A stretch of DNA of 64,000 nucleotides from an uncultured Oscillospiraceae bacterium (GCA_934597255.1 CAKTQV010000002.1:186001-250000), one strand, 5' to 3'; counted from the first letter of the stretch, positions 1 through 9,091 are shown. The notes: generated by a model from the sequence alone, not told the origin. Translations and numbers: made by a program.

Positions 1-59
1 ATATCGCCGCGCACTGTCTCATAATCTGATACCAAACCGATGCAAGGAGAATGAGGATT

Positions 60-1538
60 ATGGACACGGCGTTTGAAAAACAATCTTACATGGATCACAG
101 GCTGATATGGTCCGGCAGTATCGGCGGCGAGGAAAACGCCGAATGTGTCGTGCCGGACAGCATGCCGGATCTTGGCGTCATCGTGGACACCGACGCGATC
201 CTTTCGCTGCGCAGCAAGGAGCTGTCCGGCGGCCGGCTGAGCGTGGCGGCGGATATTTCCGTAAAAATTCTTTATCAGCCGGAGGGGCAAAGCGTTCTGC
301 GCAGCCTGTCCGTGAGCATGAGCTCGTCGCTGACGGCGGCAGTCACGGCAGAGGACGACTGTATCCCGCTCGTCCGCCTGCGCGTGCGGACGGCGGAGGC
401 AAAGCTTCTCAACTCGCGCAAGGCGTCCGTTCGGATCGAGCTGGCCGGCATGGGATATTGCTATCAGAAGCGGAAGCTGGAGCTGGTGAGCGGCGTGTCG
501 GCCTGCGCCTGCGCGGTGGAAACGCTGGCCGAAAGCAGCACGGCCTGTCTAATCTCGGACGTGCGGGAAAAGACCTTCGTGCTGACGGACGACTTTACGC
601 TTCCGGCCGGACTGGATGATGTGGAGGCCATATTGACTCAGCGGGTCACGCTTACGACGGACGATATGGAATTCGCCGGCGACAAGCTGGTATTCCGCGG
701 GCGCGCCTGCTCTTTTCTTCTGCTGCGGCAGGAGGAAAACGTGTACCCGTGCAGCTATGAAAGCAGCTTTTCGCAGATCATGGAGATCAGCGGCGACGTG
801 GAGCCCGCGCCGGAGATCACGCTCGCGCTCACCGGAGCCTATTTCGATATGCCCGACCACAGCGGCGGGAAGATCGGCATGGAGCTGCATCTGCTCGCGC
901 AGGTCGTCTGCCGGAAAAAGGCTGAACTGTGCTACGTGGCGGACGCCTATTCCAATCAGCGCGTATTGAAAACAGAGTTCTCGGAGACGGCGCTCTGCTG
1001 CCGCCAGCGCGACGCCGTTGTGCGCCACAGCATAAGCTGCACAGCCGAAGCCCCGCGGGAGATCGGCGACATACTCTTTGCCAGAGGCAGCGTAAGCAGC
1101 GCAGTCATGGGAGAGGATGGGATCGATCTGTCCGTGAATCTCCGCGCCGTATACCGCCGCTCCGACGGCGGCTACGGCTGTATCAGCCGCCGTGTGCAGG
1201 AAACGGTCGCCGTGGAGAGCGGCGAAGGAGAGAGTCTGTGCATCTCCGGCGCGGCGGTCACCAACGTTTTCAGCGCCGTCAGCGCGGGCGGGATCGATCT
1301 GCGCGCTTCGGTCGAGCTGCACCTGCAGGCGCAATGCCTCAGCACGCTCCGACATCTGAGCGGGCTCGAGGCGGAAGACGAGCGGCTGCCGGACGCCCCA
1401 TCCGTAACACTGCTGCGCTGTGCCGGAGAGGATGAGCTGTGGCAGCTTGCCAAAACGCATCGTTCGACCCGCGCGGCCATTCTGGAGGCGAACGGAGGCC
1501 GGAGCGAGGGACTTCTTCTCATCCCAAAGTGCAGGTAA
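60..1538 (+). CDS. sipL: SipL-like spore protein (DUF3794/SPOCS repeats plus C-terminal LysM)
   Basis: The 492-residue protein carries repeated DUF3794 (SPOCS) segments, roughly residues 30-125, 185-280 and 325-415, and ends in a LysM-like motif (GEDELWQLAKTHRST near residue 455, then LLIP at the C-terminus). This order and length match SipL of Clostridioides difficile, the protein that binds SpoIVA through its LysM domain while the basement layer of the spore coat forms in the mother cell. A spoIVA gene lies in the same window. I chose the ATG at 60 because the AAGGAG at 44-49 sits 10 bases before it; the ATG at 51 would be only one base away. The assignment rests on domain architecture; other DUF3794/LysM coat proteins exist, so the orthology is likely but not certain. 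Confidence 0.75.
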   Translation: MDTAFEKQSYMDHRLIWSGSIGGEENAECVVPDSMPDLGVIVDTDAILSLRSKELSGGRLSVAADISVKILYQPEGQSVLRSLSVSMSSSLTAAVTAEDDCIPLVRLRVRTAEAKLLNSRKASVRIELAGMGYCYQKRKLELVSGVSACACAVETLAESSTACLISDVREKTFVLTDDFTLPAGLDDVEAILTQRVTLTTDDMEFAGDKLVFRGRACSFLLLRQEENVYPCSYESSFSQIMEISGDVEPAPEITLALTGAYFDMPDHSGGKIGMELHLLAQVVCRKKAELCYVADAYSNQRVLKTEFSETALCCRQRDAVVRHSISCTAEAPREIGDILFARGSVSSAVMGEDGIDLSVNLRAVYRRSDGGYGCISRRVQETVAVESGEGESLCISGAAVTNVFSAVSAGGIDLRASVELHLQAQCLSTLRHLSGLEAEDERLPDAPSVTLLRCAGEDELWQLAKTHRSTRAAILEANGGRSEGLLLIPKCR

Positions 1539-1606
1539 TAGTTGATATCGGGCGAAAGTTGTGCTAAAATACCCCCAATGCATAGTAATACACAGGGGGA
1601 GTTAGA

Positions 1607-2344
1607 ATGTCCGGACATTCCAAATGGCACAACATTCAGAAAACAAAGGGCGCGGCTGACGCCAAGCGCGCGCAGGCCTTTACAAAGATCGCCCGCGAAA
1701 TGATCGTGGCGGTCAAGGAGGGCGGCAGCGGCGATCCGAAGAACAACATGCGTCTGGCCGCCGTCATCACGAAGGCCAAGGCCGCCAATATGCCCAACGA
1801 CAACATCAAGCGCACTATTGAAAAAGCGCTCGGCAGCGGCGACACCTCCAACTTTGAGTCCGTTACCTATGAGGGCTACGGCCCCGGCGGCGTGGCCGTT
1901 ATCGTGGAGGCCATGACCGACAACCGCAACCGTACCGCCAGCGAGGTTCGTCACTGCTTCGATAAATACGGCGGAAATCTTGGCGCCACCAACTGCGTGA
2001 GCTGGTCGTTCGACCGCAAGGGCGTTATCGTTGTGGACAACGAGGAAGGCGAGCTGGAGGAAGACAATGTGCTCATGGACGCCATGGAGGCCGGCGCGGC
2101 CGACATGGAGACCGAGGAAGGCTGCTTCACCATCTATACCGCCCCGGACGACGTTACCGCCGTGGCCGACTATCTGACGGAGCATGGCTACAAGCTTCTG
2201 TCGGCACAGGAGGAAATGGTTCCCCAGTCCTATATCACGCTCACAGCGGAGGGCGATCTGAAAAACATGCAGAAGATGCTCGACGTGTTCGACGACAACG
2301 AGGACGTGCAGAACATCTGGCACAACTGGGAAAATAACGAATAA
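1607..2344 (+). CDS. yebC: YebC/PmpR family protein
   Basis: A full-length 245-residue member of the YebC family, starting with the typical MSGHSKWHNIQ and containing the conserved block around KAKAANMPNDNIKRTIEKA. Family members are described as DNA-binding regulators, and some paralogues act as translation factors at proline stretches; the sequence alone does not say which applies. A GGGGGAG Shine-Dalgarno lies just before the ATG. The gene stands alone: a palindromic terminator follows at 2360-2391 and the next gene is convergent. Confidence 0.93.
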   Translation: MSGHSKWHNIQKTKGAADAKRAQAFTKIAREMIVAVKEGGSGDPKNNMRLAAVITKAKAANMPNDNIKRTIEKALGSGDTSNFESVTYEGYGPGGVAVIVEAMTDNRNRTASEVRHCFDKYGGNLGATNCVSWSFDRKGVIVVDNEEGELEEDNVLMDAMEAGAADMETEEGCFTIYTAPDDVTAVADYLTEHGYKLLSAQEEMVPQSYITLTAEGDLKNMQKMLDVFDDNEDVQNIWHNWENNE

Positions 2345-2359
2345 GCCCATTGGGTGAAA

Positions 2360-2391
2360 AGAACTCCCCTGATCCGGTCAGGGGAGTTCTT
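2360..2391. terminator. Bidirectional terminator between yebC and the XRE gene
   Basis: Inverted repeat AGAACTCCCCT / AGGGGAGTTCTT with a 9-base loop between two convergent genes. The leftward reading ends in a T-rich run. Its left end overlaps the last codons of the leftward XRE gene. Confidence 0.75.
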
Positions 2392-2587
2392 CGTCGTTTA
2401 TATAGGTCATGATATCGCTGACATTGCAGTCGAGCAGCTTGCACAGCTGATTTACCGTATTGGTTGAAATACTTTTTCCGCTTTTGATGGCGTAATAGGT
2501 CGCCCGCGAGAAACCTGCCTTTGCAAGCGCGTAGGAGGATATGTGCCTGCGCCGCATGGTTTCAAACAGGGGGGCAAAGCTGATCAC
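2378..2587 (-). CDS. Small XRE-family helix-turn-helix regulator
   Basis: A 69-residue helix-turn-helix protein of the short Cro/C1 type, consisting almost entirely of the DNA-binding domain (SSYALAKAGFSRATYYAIKS, then STNTVNQLCKLLDCNVSDI). The reading frame is open further upstream, but the start is most likely GTG at 2587, because GAGGTG at 2594-2599 is a good Shine-Dalgarno six bases away and the resulting N-terminus (ISFAPLFETM) matches the usual start of this family. It is divergent from the zinc-ribbon gene at 2713. The intergenic repeats at 2598-2663 are its most likely binding sites. The regulated process is unknown. Confidence 0.8.
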   Translation of the reverse strand: MISFAPLFETMRRRHISSYALAKAGFSRATYYAIKSGKSISTNTVNQLCKLLDCNVSDIMTYINDEELP

Positions 2588-2597
2588 AGAAAACACC

Positions 2598-2624
2598 TCG
2601 TATACAATATGTACAAGTATACGA
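2598..2624. promoter_or_regulatory. Inverted repeat, candidate operator of the XRE regulator
   Basis: TCGTATAC (2598-2605) and its exact complement GTATACGA (2617-2624) are separated by 11 bases. The left arm overlaps the Shine-Dalgarno of the XRE gene, so binding here could be autoregulatory. Confidence 0.5.
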
Positions 2625-2663
2625 GTATATTTTTTGCTTGAATATGTACGAATATCCGAGTAT
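2606..2663 (+). repeat. Pair of 23-bp direct repeats in the divergent promoter region
   Basis: Copies at 2606-2628 and 2641-2663 share 20 of 23 positions (AATATGTAC, then GAGTATA at the end) and are offset by 35 bases. The second copy lies between and over the -35 and -10 elements of the rightward promoter. Confidence 0.6.
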
Positions 2664-2666
2664 AAT
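2638..2666 (+). promoter_or_regulatory. Vegetative promoter for the zinc-ribbon/DUF4352 gene
   Basis: TTGAAT at 2638-2643, a 17-base spacer and a perfect TATAAT at 2661-2666, about 46 bases upstream of the start codon. The -10 overlaps one of the direct repeats, as expected for repression. Confidence 0.7.
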
Positions 2667-2712
2667 TTGATGTATACTGAAAGCGATACCATAAAAGGGA
2701 GGAAAAGGACAA

Positions 2713-3822
2713 ATGAAATCAGGCCAAAAGCTATGCAGGTACTGCAAAAGTGAGCTTCCGCAGGGTGCCAAGGTGTGCCCGCAATGCGGAAGGAAACAGA
2801 AGAAAGGGATCTTCCAGTGGATTCTCATCGCGTTTGCCGTTCTGATCGTCATCGGGATCATCGCCGGCAATTCGGGAGAAGACAAAAGCGATAAGCAGAC
2901 GACGGCTCCCGAAAGTGCGGCGGCCGTCCCGGCGGCCGCGGACACCGCCTCCGAAAGCACAGTTTCCGAAGCGGAAGCGGAACCCGCCTCAGACAGCGCG
3001 CCGGAAGCCCAGGAAGACGCCCTTTACCATGTCGGCGATACGGTGACCTCGAGCGACCTTAAAATCGTCTATACGGCGAGCGGCGTTTACACGGAGGAAA
3101 ATGAGTTTCTGCAGCCCAAAGACGGCTATCAGTATATTTTCCTGAAATTTGTTTTTGTAAACACGTCGAAGAAATCAGACAATTCCGTGTCCGCCTTCGA
3201 GTTCGACTGCTTCGCGGACGGCTATGCCGCGGACGCCTACTATGCAGAGGACTCCTTGTCCGCTACACTGTCCGCGGGCCGGGCAACAACGGGATGCATC
3301 TATTTTGAAGTGCCGAAGGACGCGCAGACAGTCGAGGTCGAGTATACGGCCAATATGATCACCGAAAAAAAGATCCTGTTCGCTTTTGAGGGCGACATGG
3401 ATTCCGGCTATACCTACGACGGCGCACAGGCTGCGGCTTCTGAAACCGCTTACTCGGTCGGCGATACGGCGGAGGACGGAAGTCTGAAAATATACTACCT
3501 GTCCTGTGCGGAATACACGAGCGACAATATGTTCGTCGAACCCAAAGAGGGATACCGCTACATCAGCTGTGAGTTTGAGTTTGAGAATACGGGAAGCTCG
3601 GACGTGATGGTGTCCTCGCTGGAATTTGACTGCTATGCCGACGGTTCCGCCTGTGACGGCTGCTATATCCGCGACGACGATCTGAGCGCCACGCTGTCCT
3701 CCGGGCGCAAGGTCAAAGGGACCGTCACGTTTGAAGTTCCCCGCGACGCCGGCATCGTGGAGCTGGAGTATCTATCCAATTACTGGACCTCCGAGCGGAT
3801 CGTATTTTCGGTTTCTCCCTGA
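2713..3822 (+). CDS. Zinc-ribbon membrane protein with two DUF4352 domains
   Basis: The 369-residue protein starts with a zinc ribbon (CRYC, then CPQC, residues 8-27), followed by one membrane segment (about residues 35-52), a low-complexity Ala/Glu/Ser linker, and two tandem DUF4352-type immunoglobulin-like domains (about 105-225 and 245-369). The two domains are clearly duplicates: both contain a VGDT start, a KDGYQY or KEGYRY block and a DLSATLS/DSLSATLS block. The ribbon should face the cytoplasm and the paired domains the outside. The role is unknown; such proteins are often surface or lipoprotein-like and stress related. A good Shine-Dalgarno (GGGAGG) precedes the ATG. It is divergent from the XRE regulator, which probably controls it. 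Confidence 0.75.
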   Translation: MKSGQKLCRYCKSELPQGAKVCPQCGRKQKKGIFQWILIAFAVLIVIGIIAGNSGEDKSDKQTTAPESAAAVPAAADTASESTVSEAEAEPASDSAPEAQEDALYHVGDTVTSSDLKIVYTASGVYTEENEFLQPKDGYQYIFLKFVFVNTSKKSDNSVSAFEFDCFADGYAADAYYAEDSLSATLSAGRATTGCIYFEVPKDAQTVEVEYTANMITEKKILFAFEGDMDSGYTYDGAQAAASETAYSVGDTAEDGSLKIYYLSCAEYTSDNMFVEPKEGYRYISCEFEFENTGSSDVMVSSLEFDCYADGSACDGCYIRDDDLSATLSSGRKVKGTVTFEVPRDAGIVELEYLSNYWTSERIVFSVSP

Positions 3823-3839
3823 TATGGAGCGCATGGCAC

Positions 3840-3868
3840 TTGCAAAAGGCCGGCAGATGTAATAAAAT
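3840..3868 (+). promoter_or_regulatory. rnpB promoter
   Basis: TTGCAA at 3840-3845, a 17-base spacer and TAAAAT at 3863-3868. This places transcription start about seven bases later, at the first base of the predicted P1 helix of RNase P RNA. Confidence 0.8.
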
Positions 3869-3874
3869 AGCGGC

Positions 3875-4221
3875 GTTGAGTTTTCTGAACGGCCGCGGGC
3901 ACGAGCCGAAAGGCTGTGCGTGAGGAAAGTCCGGGCTCCGCAGGGCAAGGATAACGGGTAACGCCCGCCGATGGCGACATCAGGACAAGTGCAACAGAAA
4001 TAGACCGCCGTCCTTTGGACGGTAAGGGTGGAAAGGCGGTTTAAGAGACCCCCCGACGCTCTGGCGACAGAGCGCCGCTGTAAACTCTATCCGGAGCAAC
4101 ACCGTGGTTGGGGAATATGCCGGCCCGGCACCCCATTGGAGGTGGCTTGAGCGCGGCGGCAACGCCGTGCCTAGATAGATGGCCGTTTTTAACAGGACCC
4201 GGCTTACAGGAAAACTCAATA
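3875..4221 (+). ncRNA. rnpB: RNase P RNA
   Basis: The catalytic RNA of RNase P, which matures the 5' ends of tRNAs. Seen directly: the universal GAGGAAAGTCCGGGCTCC block near 3922-3939, the ACAGAAATAGACCGCC block near 3995-4010, the GGTAAGGGTGGAAAGG segment, and closing P1 strands (GTTGAGTTTTCTG at the 5' end; CAGGAAAACTCAAT at the 3' end). About 347 nucleotides, within the usual bacterial range. It has its own promoter and is followed by a terminator. The exact ends are set from P1 pairing and could be off by a few bases. Confidence 0.95.
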
Positions 4222-4224
4222 CAT

Positions 4225-4290
4225 AAAAGAAGCAGGCGTCGCGCGCCTTTCCATGCGGAAAGCGCTCACAGCCTGTTTCTTTTGCTTTTG
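4225..4290 (+). terminator. rnpB terminator
   Basis: AAAGAAGCAGGC pairs with GCCTGTTTCTTTT across a loop that includes a smaller GC-rich hairpin, and is followed by a T-rich tract (TTTGCTTTTG). Confidence 0.65.
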
Positions 4291-4362
4291 ACCCTGCCGG
4301 GCAAAGCCGCGGAAGTTTCTGTTAAATGTATTTTTTATTGTCAAGTTGTATCTATTCGTTTC

Positions 4363-4391
4363 TTGCCGCTCTTACAAGGCAGATATATAAT
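4363..4391 (+). promoter_or_regulatory. Promoter of the murD operon
   Basis: TTGCCG at 4363-4368, a 17-base spacer and TATAAT at 4386-4391, about 29 bases before the murD start codon. Confidence 0.65.
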
Positions 4392-4419
4392 CATAGTGTA
4401 AAAGGGAGGCTTATGTGCT

Positions 4420-5790
4420 TTGACGCTCAAGGAATATATCGAAAGTCTAAAAGGCCGGCGCGTAACGGTTATCGGCGCCGGTATATCCAACCGCCCGCTG
4501 ATCCGGCTTCTCTGCCAGGCGGGCATTGTTCCCACAGTCTGTGACCGTGCCGAAACGCTTCATCCCGAGCTGGAGGGACTATCCCTTCGGACGTCGCTTG
4601 GCGCCGGCTATCTCGACCATCTGGACGCGGACGTTATTTTCCGGACGCCGGGCTTGCACCCGGATGCAGAGCCGCTTCGTGCCGCGCGGCAGGCCGGCGC
4701 GCTCGTAACGAGCGAAATGGAAGTGTTTTTTAAGCTTTGTCCATGCCGGACGATCGCCGTTACCGGCAGCGACGGAAAAACGACCACGACCTCGCTGATC
4801 GCGGAAATGCTCCGCGCCGCGGGCCGGACGGTTTATCTGGGCGGCAACATCGGCACGCCGCTGCTGACAAAGACTCCAGAAATGAAGCCGGACAATCTGG
4901 CCGTGCTGGAACTGAGTTCCTTTCAGCTTCACAGCATGAGCTGTTCGCCGGACGTGGCCGTCATCACGAATCTTGCGCCGAATCATCTGGATGTCCACCC
5001 CAGCTATCAGGACTATGTGGACGCGAAGAAACAGATCTTTCTCCATCAGCGGCCGGATGCAGTCCTTGTTCTTAACGCTGACAACGCCGACACGGCCGCC
5101 TGTACGGCCGAAGCCCGCTGTCCGGTCCGTTGGTTCAGCCGGAAAAAGGCGGTCGAAAACGGCATCTTCCTTGCACCGGACGGGAACCTCCTTCGCGTTT
5201 CCGGGGACGGGACGCATACTATGATGCCGGCTTCCGAAATTCGTCTGCCCGGCGCGCACAACATTGAAAACGTGATGGCGGCGATGGCCGCCGCAGAGGA
5301 CTTCGTCCCAGACGAGGCTCTTTGCCGCACGGCAAGGGATTTTGCCGGCGTCGCGCACCGGCTGGAAACGATCCGTGTTCTGCACGGTGTCCGCTTTATC
5401 AACGATTCCATCGCATCCAGTCCCAGCCGGACGGAGGCGGGGCTTCGATGCTTTGACAAAAAGCTTATTCTGATCGCCGGCGGGAAGGACAAAGGCGTTC
5501 CCTTCGACGATCTCGGCCCGCTCATCTGCGAGCATGTGAAAAGCCTGTATCTCACCGGCCCGACAGCGGAAAAAATACGCGCCGCCGTGGAAAAGGCGCC
5601 GTCGTACCGACCGGGGATGCCGGCGATCCGCTGTATGGAGGATTTTGACGAAACCGTTTGCGCCGCGGCGGCGGAGGCGAAAGAGGGGGACATCGTCCTT
5701 CTGTCGCCGGCTTCCACGTCGTTTGACCGATTCCGAAACTTTGAAGAACGCGGAAATACCTTCCGAAAAATTGTGGAGGAGCTGAAATAA
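4420..5790 (+). CDS. murD: UDP-N-acetylmuramoyl-L-alanine--D-glutamate ligase
   Basis: Cytoplasmic Mur ligase that adds D-glutamate to UDP-MurNAc-L-Ala, using ATP, in peptidoglycan precursor synthesis. The 456-residue length fits the family. The ATP-binding loop GSDGKTTTT is at residues 116-124, and the N-terminal Rossmann-like VIGAGISN at 17-24 fits MurD. The C-terminal Mur domain contains the IAGGKDKG block. The start is probably TTG at 4420, ten bases after GGGAGG; the nearby ATG at 4413 is in another frame. Its stop codon overlaps the start of the next gene by one base (TAATG), so translation of the two is probably coupled. Confidence 0.93.
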   Translation: MTLKEYIESLKGRRVTVIGAGISNRPLIRLLCQAGIVPTVCDRAETLHPELEGLSLRTSLGAGYLDHLDADVIFRTPGLHPDAEPLRAARQAGALVTSEMEVFFKLCPCRTIAVTGSDGKTTTTSLIAEMLRAAGRTVYLGGNIGTPLLTKTPEMKPDNLAVLELSSFQLHSMSCSPDVAVITNLAPNHLDVHPSYQDYVDAKKQIFLHQRPDAVLVLNADNADTAACTAEARCPVRWFSRKKAVENGIFLAPDGNLLRVSGDGTHTMMPASEIRLPGAHNIENVMAAMAAAEDFVPDEALCRTARDFAGVAHRLETIRVLHGVRFINDSIASSPSRTEAGLRCFDKKLILIAGGKDKGVPFDDLGPLICEHVKSLYLTGPTAEKIRAAVEKAPSYRPGMPAIRCMEDFDETVCAAAAEAKEGDIVLLSPASTSFDRFRNFEERGNTFRKIVEELK

Positions 5791-6827
5791 TGGAACTGAA
5801 GGAACTGACAAAACGCCTGTGCGGCGCGTGCGCGCCCGCGGGCTTTGAAGCGCCTGTGTTCGAGCTGATAAAGGAATATCTTGCGCCGTTTGCCGACGAG
5901 ATCAAAACCGACGCGCTCGGCAATCTGATGGCCTTCAAATACTGCGGCCGGGAAGGCGCGAAGCGCATCATGCTCAACGCGCATATGGACGAGATCGGCC
6001 TTATCACCACGGGCGCAAAGGCCGGGTTTCTCAGCTTTGCCTCGCTCGGCGGCGTTGATCCCCGGATGCTTCCGGCGCGTGAGGTGCGTGTTCTGGGCCG
6101 CGAGACGCTGTACGGCGTGATCGACACGCTGCCGCCGCATCTTCTCGAGGAGGGGAGCGCCGACAAGACGATCGACGCCGACAAGCTCTATATCGACATC
6201 GGCATGACACAGGAGGAGGCGCTCAAGGCCGCGCCCATCGGAACGCCCGTCGTCTATGTTTCGGGCTGCGAGGAGCTTGGCGACCACTGGCTGTGCGGTA
6301 AAGCGCTGGACGATCGAAGCTGCGTGGCAGTCATTCTGAAGGCATTTGAGCTTCTGAGTGCGCGCGAGCTGAATGTCGATCTGTGCTGCCTCATCAGCAC
6401 GCAGGAGGAGCTTGGCTATCGCGGGGCGACCGTGGGCGCATGGAATGCGCGGCCGGATATCGCCATCGTTGTGGACGTGACGCACGGAAAAACGCCGGAC
6501 GCCGCCGATCAGACCGTCGAGTGCGGCAAGGGCGTGGTCGTCGAGATCGGGCCGAATATGAACCGGGCGCTCGTGGACACGCTGATATCCATCGCAGAGG
6601 AGAAGGAACTGAAATACCAGCTTTCCGTGTGTCCCGGAGGCCGCAGCGGAACAGACACGACCGCCATACAGATCTCACGTCAGGGCGTTGTGACCGCGCT
6701 TTTGTCGCTGCCGCTGAAATATATGCACACGCCGGTCGAAATGGTCCGCACGGACGATATGGCGGCCATCGGGCGGCTCATCTGCGAGTACATCATCAAA
6801 ACAGGGGAGGCGGACACGAATGCTTGA
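5790..6827 (+). CDS. M42 family metallo-aminopeptidase (first copy)
   Basis: A cytoplasmic, usually dodecameric, dinuclear-metal aminopeptidase of the M42 (glutamyl aminopeptidase/endoglucanase M) family. Metal-binding and catalytic motifs are all present: NAHMDEIGLI near residue 60, GKALDDRS near 172, STQEELGYRGA near 202, and VVDVTHG near 227. The 345-residue length is normal. It overlaps murD by one base and the next M42 gene by eight bases. It is clearly paralogous to the gene at 6820. It probably acts in intracellular peptide turnover; the family also includes cellulase-annotated members, which is an old misnomer. Confidence 0.88.
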   Translation: MELKELTKRLCGACAPAGFEAPVFELIKEYLAPFADEIKTDALGNLMAFKYCGREGAKRIMLNAHMDEIGLITTGAKAGFLSFASLGGVDPRMLPAREVRVLGRETLYGVIDTLPPHLLEEGSADKTIDADKLYIDIGMTQEEALKAAPIGTPVVYVSGCEELGDHWLCGKALDDRSCVAVILKAFELLSARELNVDLCCLISTQEELGYRGATVGAWNARPDIAIVVDVTHGKTPDAADQTVECGKGVVVEIGPNMNRALVDTLISIAEEKELKYQLSVCPGGRSGTDTTAIQISRQGVVTALLSLPLKYMHTPVEMVRTDDMAAIGRLICEYIIKTGEADTNA

Positions 6828-7839
6828 CACGATGGAAACTCTTTGCTGCCTCGACGGCGTCTCCGGTTCCGAAGGAGAGATCCGGGACTATATTCTCGAG
6901 CGCACAATGCCGCTGGCCGACGAGATCATCACCGACGCGATCGGCAATATTCTTGTCTTCAAAAAAGGCGTCCGTACTCCCGCACAGAAGCTGATGCTCT
7001 GCGCACACATGGACGAGGTGGGACTGATCGTTACGCACATCACCGACGACGGCTATCTCCGTTTTGCCGCCGCCGGCGGAATTGACCGCCGCGTGCTCCT
7101 GGGCAAAAAGGTATATGTCGGAGCCGCGCGCGTTCCCGGCTTTATCGGCACAAAGGCCATCCATCTGACCACGGCGGAGCAGCGCAAGAGCGTCCCGCTC
7201 ATGAAAGACATGTTCATTGACATCGGCGCCGCCGACGCGCAGGAAGCGAAGCAGCTCACGGCGCTTGGCGACTGGGTCGCGTTCGACGACACGGTGATCC
7301 GCTTTGGCGACGGCTATATCAAGGCCAAGGCGATCGACGACCGCTGCGGATGCGCGTCGATGCTGGAGCTGCTGGAGAGCGAGCTGCCCTGCGACTGCTG
7401 GTTTGCCTTCACCGTGCAGGAAGAGGTCGGCTGCCGCGGCGCGTCGGTCGCGGCCAACATCGTGCAGCCGGACGTGGCTCTTATTCTGGAGGGAACGACC
7501 GCCGGCGACCTGCCCGACGCGGAGGGCGCCGCCCGCACCTGCGAGCTTGGCAGGGGCGTGGTCATCCCGTTTATGGACGGCGGCTCGATCTATGACCGGC
7601 CCCTTTACGAAATGCTGGGAGCGCTGGCGGAGAAAAACAGCCTGCGCTGGCAGACAAAGACGCGCGTTGCCGGCGGGACGGACGCCTCCGTGATCCAGCG
7701 CAGCGGAAGCGGCTGCCGCGTCGCGGCCATTTCCGTGCCGGTCCGGAATCTGCATTCGCCGTCCTGTGTCGCCCGCATCGACGAGTGCGAGGATCAGTAT
7801 CGTCTGGCGAAGCTCTTTCTGGAGGCCATGGCCCAATGA
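6820..7839 (+). CDS. M42 family metallo-aminopeptidase (second copy)
   Basis: A second M42 aminopeptidase (339 residues) directly overlapping the first, with the same motifs: CAHMDEVGLIV near residue 65, KAIDDRCG near 170, TVQEEVGCRGA near 202, and ILEGTTAGD near 226. Sequence divergence between the two copies suggests different peptide specificities or a hetero-oligomer, as seen with some archaeal TET peptidases; this is inference. Its stop overlaps the next start (ATGA). Confidence 0.87.
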   Translation: MLDTMETLCCLDGVSGSEGEIRDYILERTMPLADEIITDAIGNILVFKKGVRTPAQKLMLCAHMDEVGLIVTHITDDGYLRFAAAGGIDRRVLLGKKVYVGAARVPGFIGTKAIHLTTAEQRKSVPLMKDMFIDIGAADAQEAKQLTALGDWVAFDDTVIRFGDGYIKAKAIDDRCGCASMLELLESELPCDCWFAFTVQEEVGCRGASVAANIVQPDVALILEGTTAGDLPDAEGAARTCELGRGVVIPFMDGGSIYDRPLYEMLGALAEKNSLRWQTKTRVAGGTDASVIQRSGSGCRVAAISVPVRNLHSPSCVARIDECEDQYRLAKLFLEAMAQ

Positions 7840-9059
7840 ACATCCGACCCGAAGTAAAGTCCGCCGCGGAGACGATACTGCCGGCGCTGGAAGCGCGCTT
7901 CGCGCAGATCGACGCCGCCGCGTTGGAAAACACGGAAAAGGTGCTGGATGCCTTCCGAAAATTCCGCATATCCGAAGCCCATTTTGCCGGGACGACCGGC
8001 TATGGCTACGACGATATGGGACGCGATACGCTCGACAAGCTCTTTGCCCAGGTGTTCGGCGCGGAGAGCGCTCTCGTTCGGCTTGATTTTGTCAATGGGA
8101 CCCACGCGCTGTTCTGCGCGCTGGCCGGCTGCCTGGCGCCGGGAGAGAAAATGCTGTCCGTCACCGGCGCGCCGTACGACACCATGCGCACCGCCATCGG
8201 CATTGACGGAAGCGCCCCCGGCTCGCTGAAATATTACGGCATTGGATATGAGCAGTGCGCCATCGGCGAAGACTTTTCCGAAAAGCTTGCCGACCCCGCT
8301 GTGCATCTTGTATACATCCAGCGCTCGCGCGGCTATGATAACCGCGATGCGCTTTCCATCGACGAGATCGGCGCGCTTGTCCGCGCGGTCAAAGCCCAGC
8401 GCCCGGACGCGGTCGTCATGGTCGATAACTGCTACGGCGAGTTCACCGATACGCGTGAGCCCTGCGACGTAGGCGCGGATATCTGTGCCGGTTCGCTCAT
8501 AAAGAATCCCGGCGGCTGCATTACGCCGCGCGGCGGTTATATCTGCGGCCGGACGGAGCTTGTCGAGCGGGCGGCATTCCGCCTGACGAGCCCCGGCATC
8601 GGCGGCGAGTGCGGCGCGTCGCTGGGGCACAACCGCCTTGTGTATCAGGGCCTGTTCATGGCGCCCCATACGACGGCACAGGCGCTGAAAACAGCGGCGT
8701 TCTGCGCGGCGATGCTGGAGCATTTTGGGTTTGAAACATCGCCCGGCCCCTTTGCCGCGCGCAGCGACACCGTACAGACGGTAACGCTTCGCTCGGCCGA
8801 GCGTCTGGTGGCCTTCTGCCGCGGCGTACAGAGCGCCTCGCCGGTCGACTCCTTCGTTTCGCCGGAGCCCTGGCAGATGCCGGGCTACGACTGTGAAGTG
8901 GTGATGGCTGCCGGGACCTTTATCGGCGGTTCCACCTCGGAGCTGAGCTGCGACGGGCCGCTTCGCGAGCCGTATACGGCGTATATGCAGGGTGCCGTCA
9001 GCTTTGAGGCCGGCCAGCTGGCCGTTATGGCGGCCATTTCGGAAATGCTGGGCGCATAA
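7836..9059 (+). CDS. Methionine gamma-lyase family (aluminium-resistance-type) PLP enzyme
   Basis: A 407-residue fold-type I PLP enzyme of the family annotated as aluminium resistance protein or methionine gamma-lyase family (YnbB-like). The PLP lysine is probably in the GSLIKNPGGC segment, and DNCYGEF supplies the aspartate that contacts the pyridine nitrogen. The open frame extends upstream to 7785, but the ATG at 7836 overlaps the stop of the preceding gene as ATGA and gives the usual N-terminus. The true substrate is not established for most family members; carbon-sulfur lyase activity on methionine or cystathionine is the usual guess. Confidence 0.82.
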   Translation: MNIRPEVKSAAETILPALEARFAQIDAAALENTEKVLDAFRKFRISEAHFAGTTGYGYDDMGRDTLDKLFAQVFGAESALVRLDFVNGTHALFCALAGCLAPGEKMLSVTGAPYDTMRTAIGIDGSAPGSLKYYGIGYEQCAIGEDFSEKLADPAVHLVYIQRSRGYDNRDALSIDEIGALVRAVKAQRPDAVVMVDNCYGEFTDTREPCDVGADICAGSLIKNPGGCITPRGGYICGRTELVERAAFRLTSPGIGGECGASLGHNRLVYQGLFMAPHTTAQALKTAAFCAAMLEHFGFETSPGPFAARSDTVQTVTLRSAERLVAFCRGVQSASPVDSFVSPEPWQMPGYDCEVVMAAGTFIGGSTSELSCDGPLREPYTAYMQGAVSFEAGQLAVMAAISEMLGA

Positions 9060-9091
9060 GCGCATACACTGGACATAAGGAGGGAAGCCTT

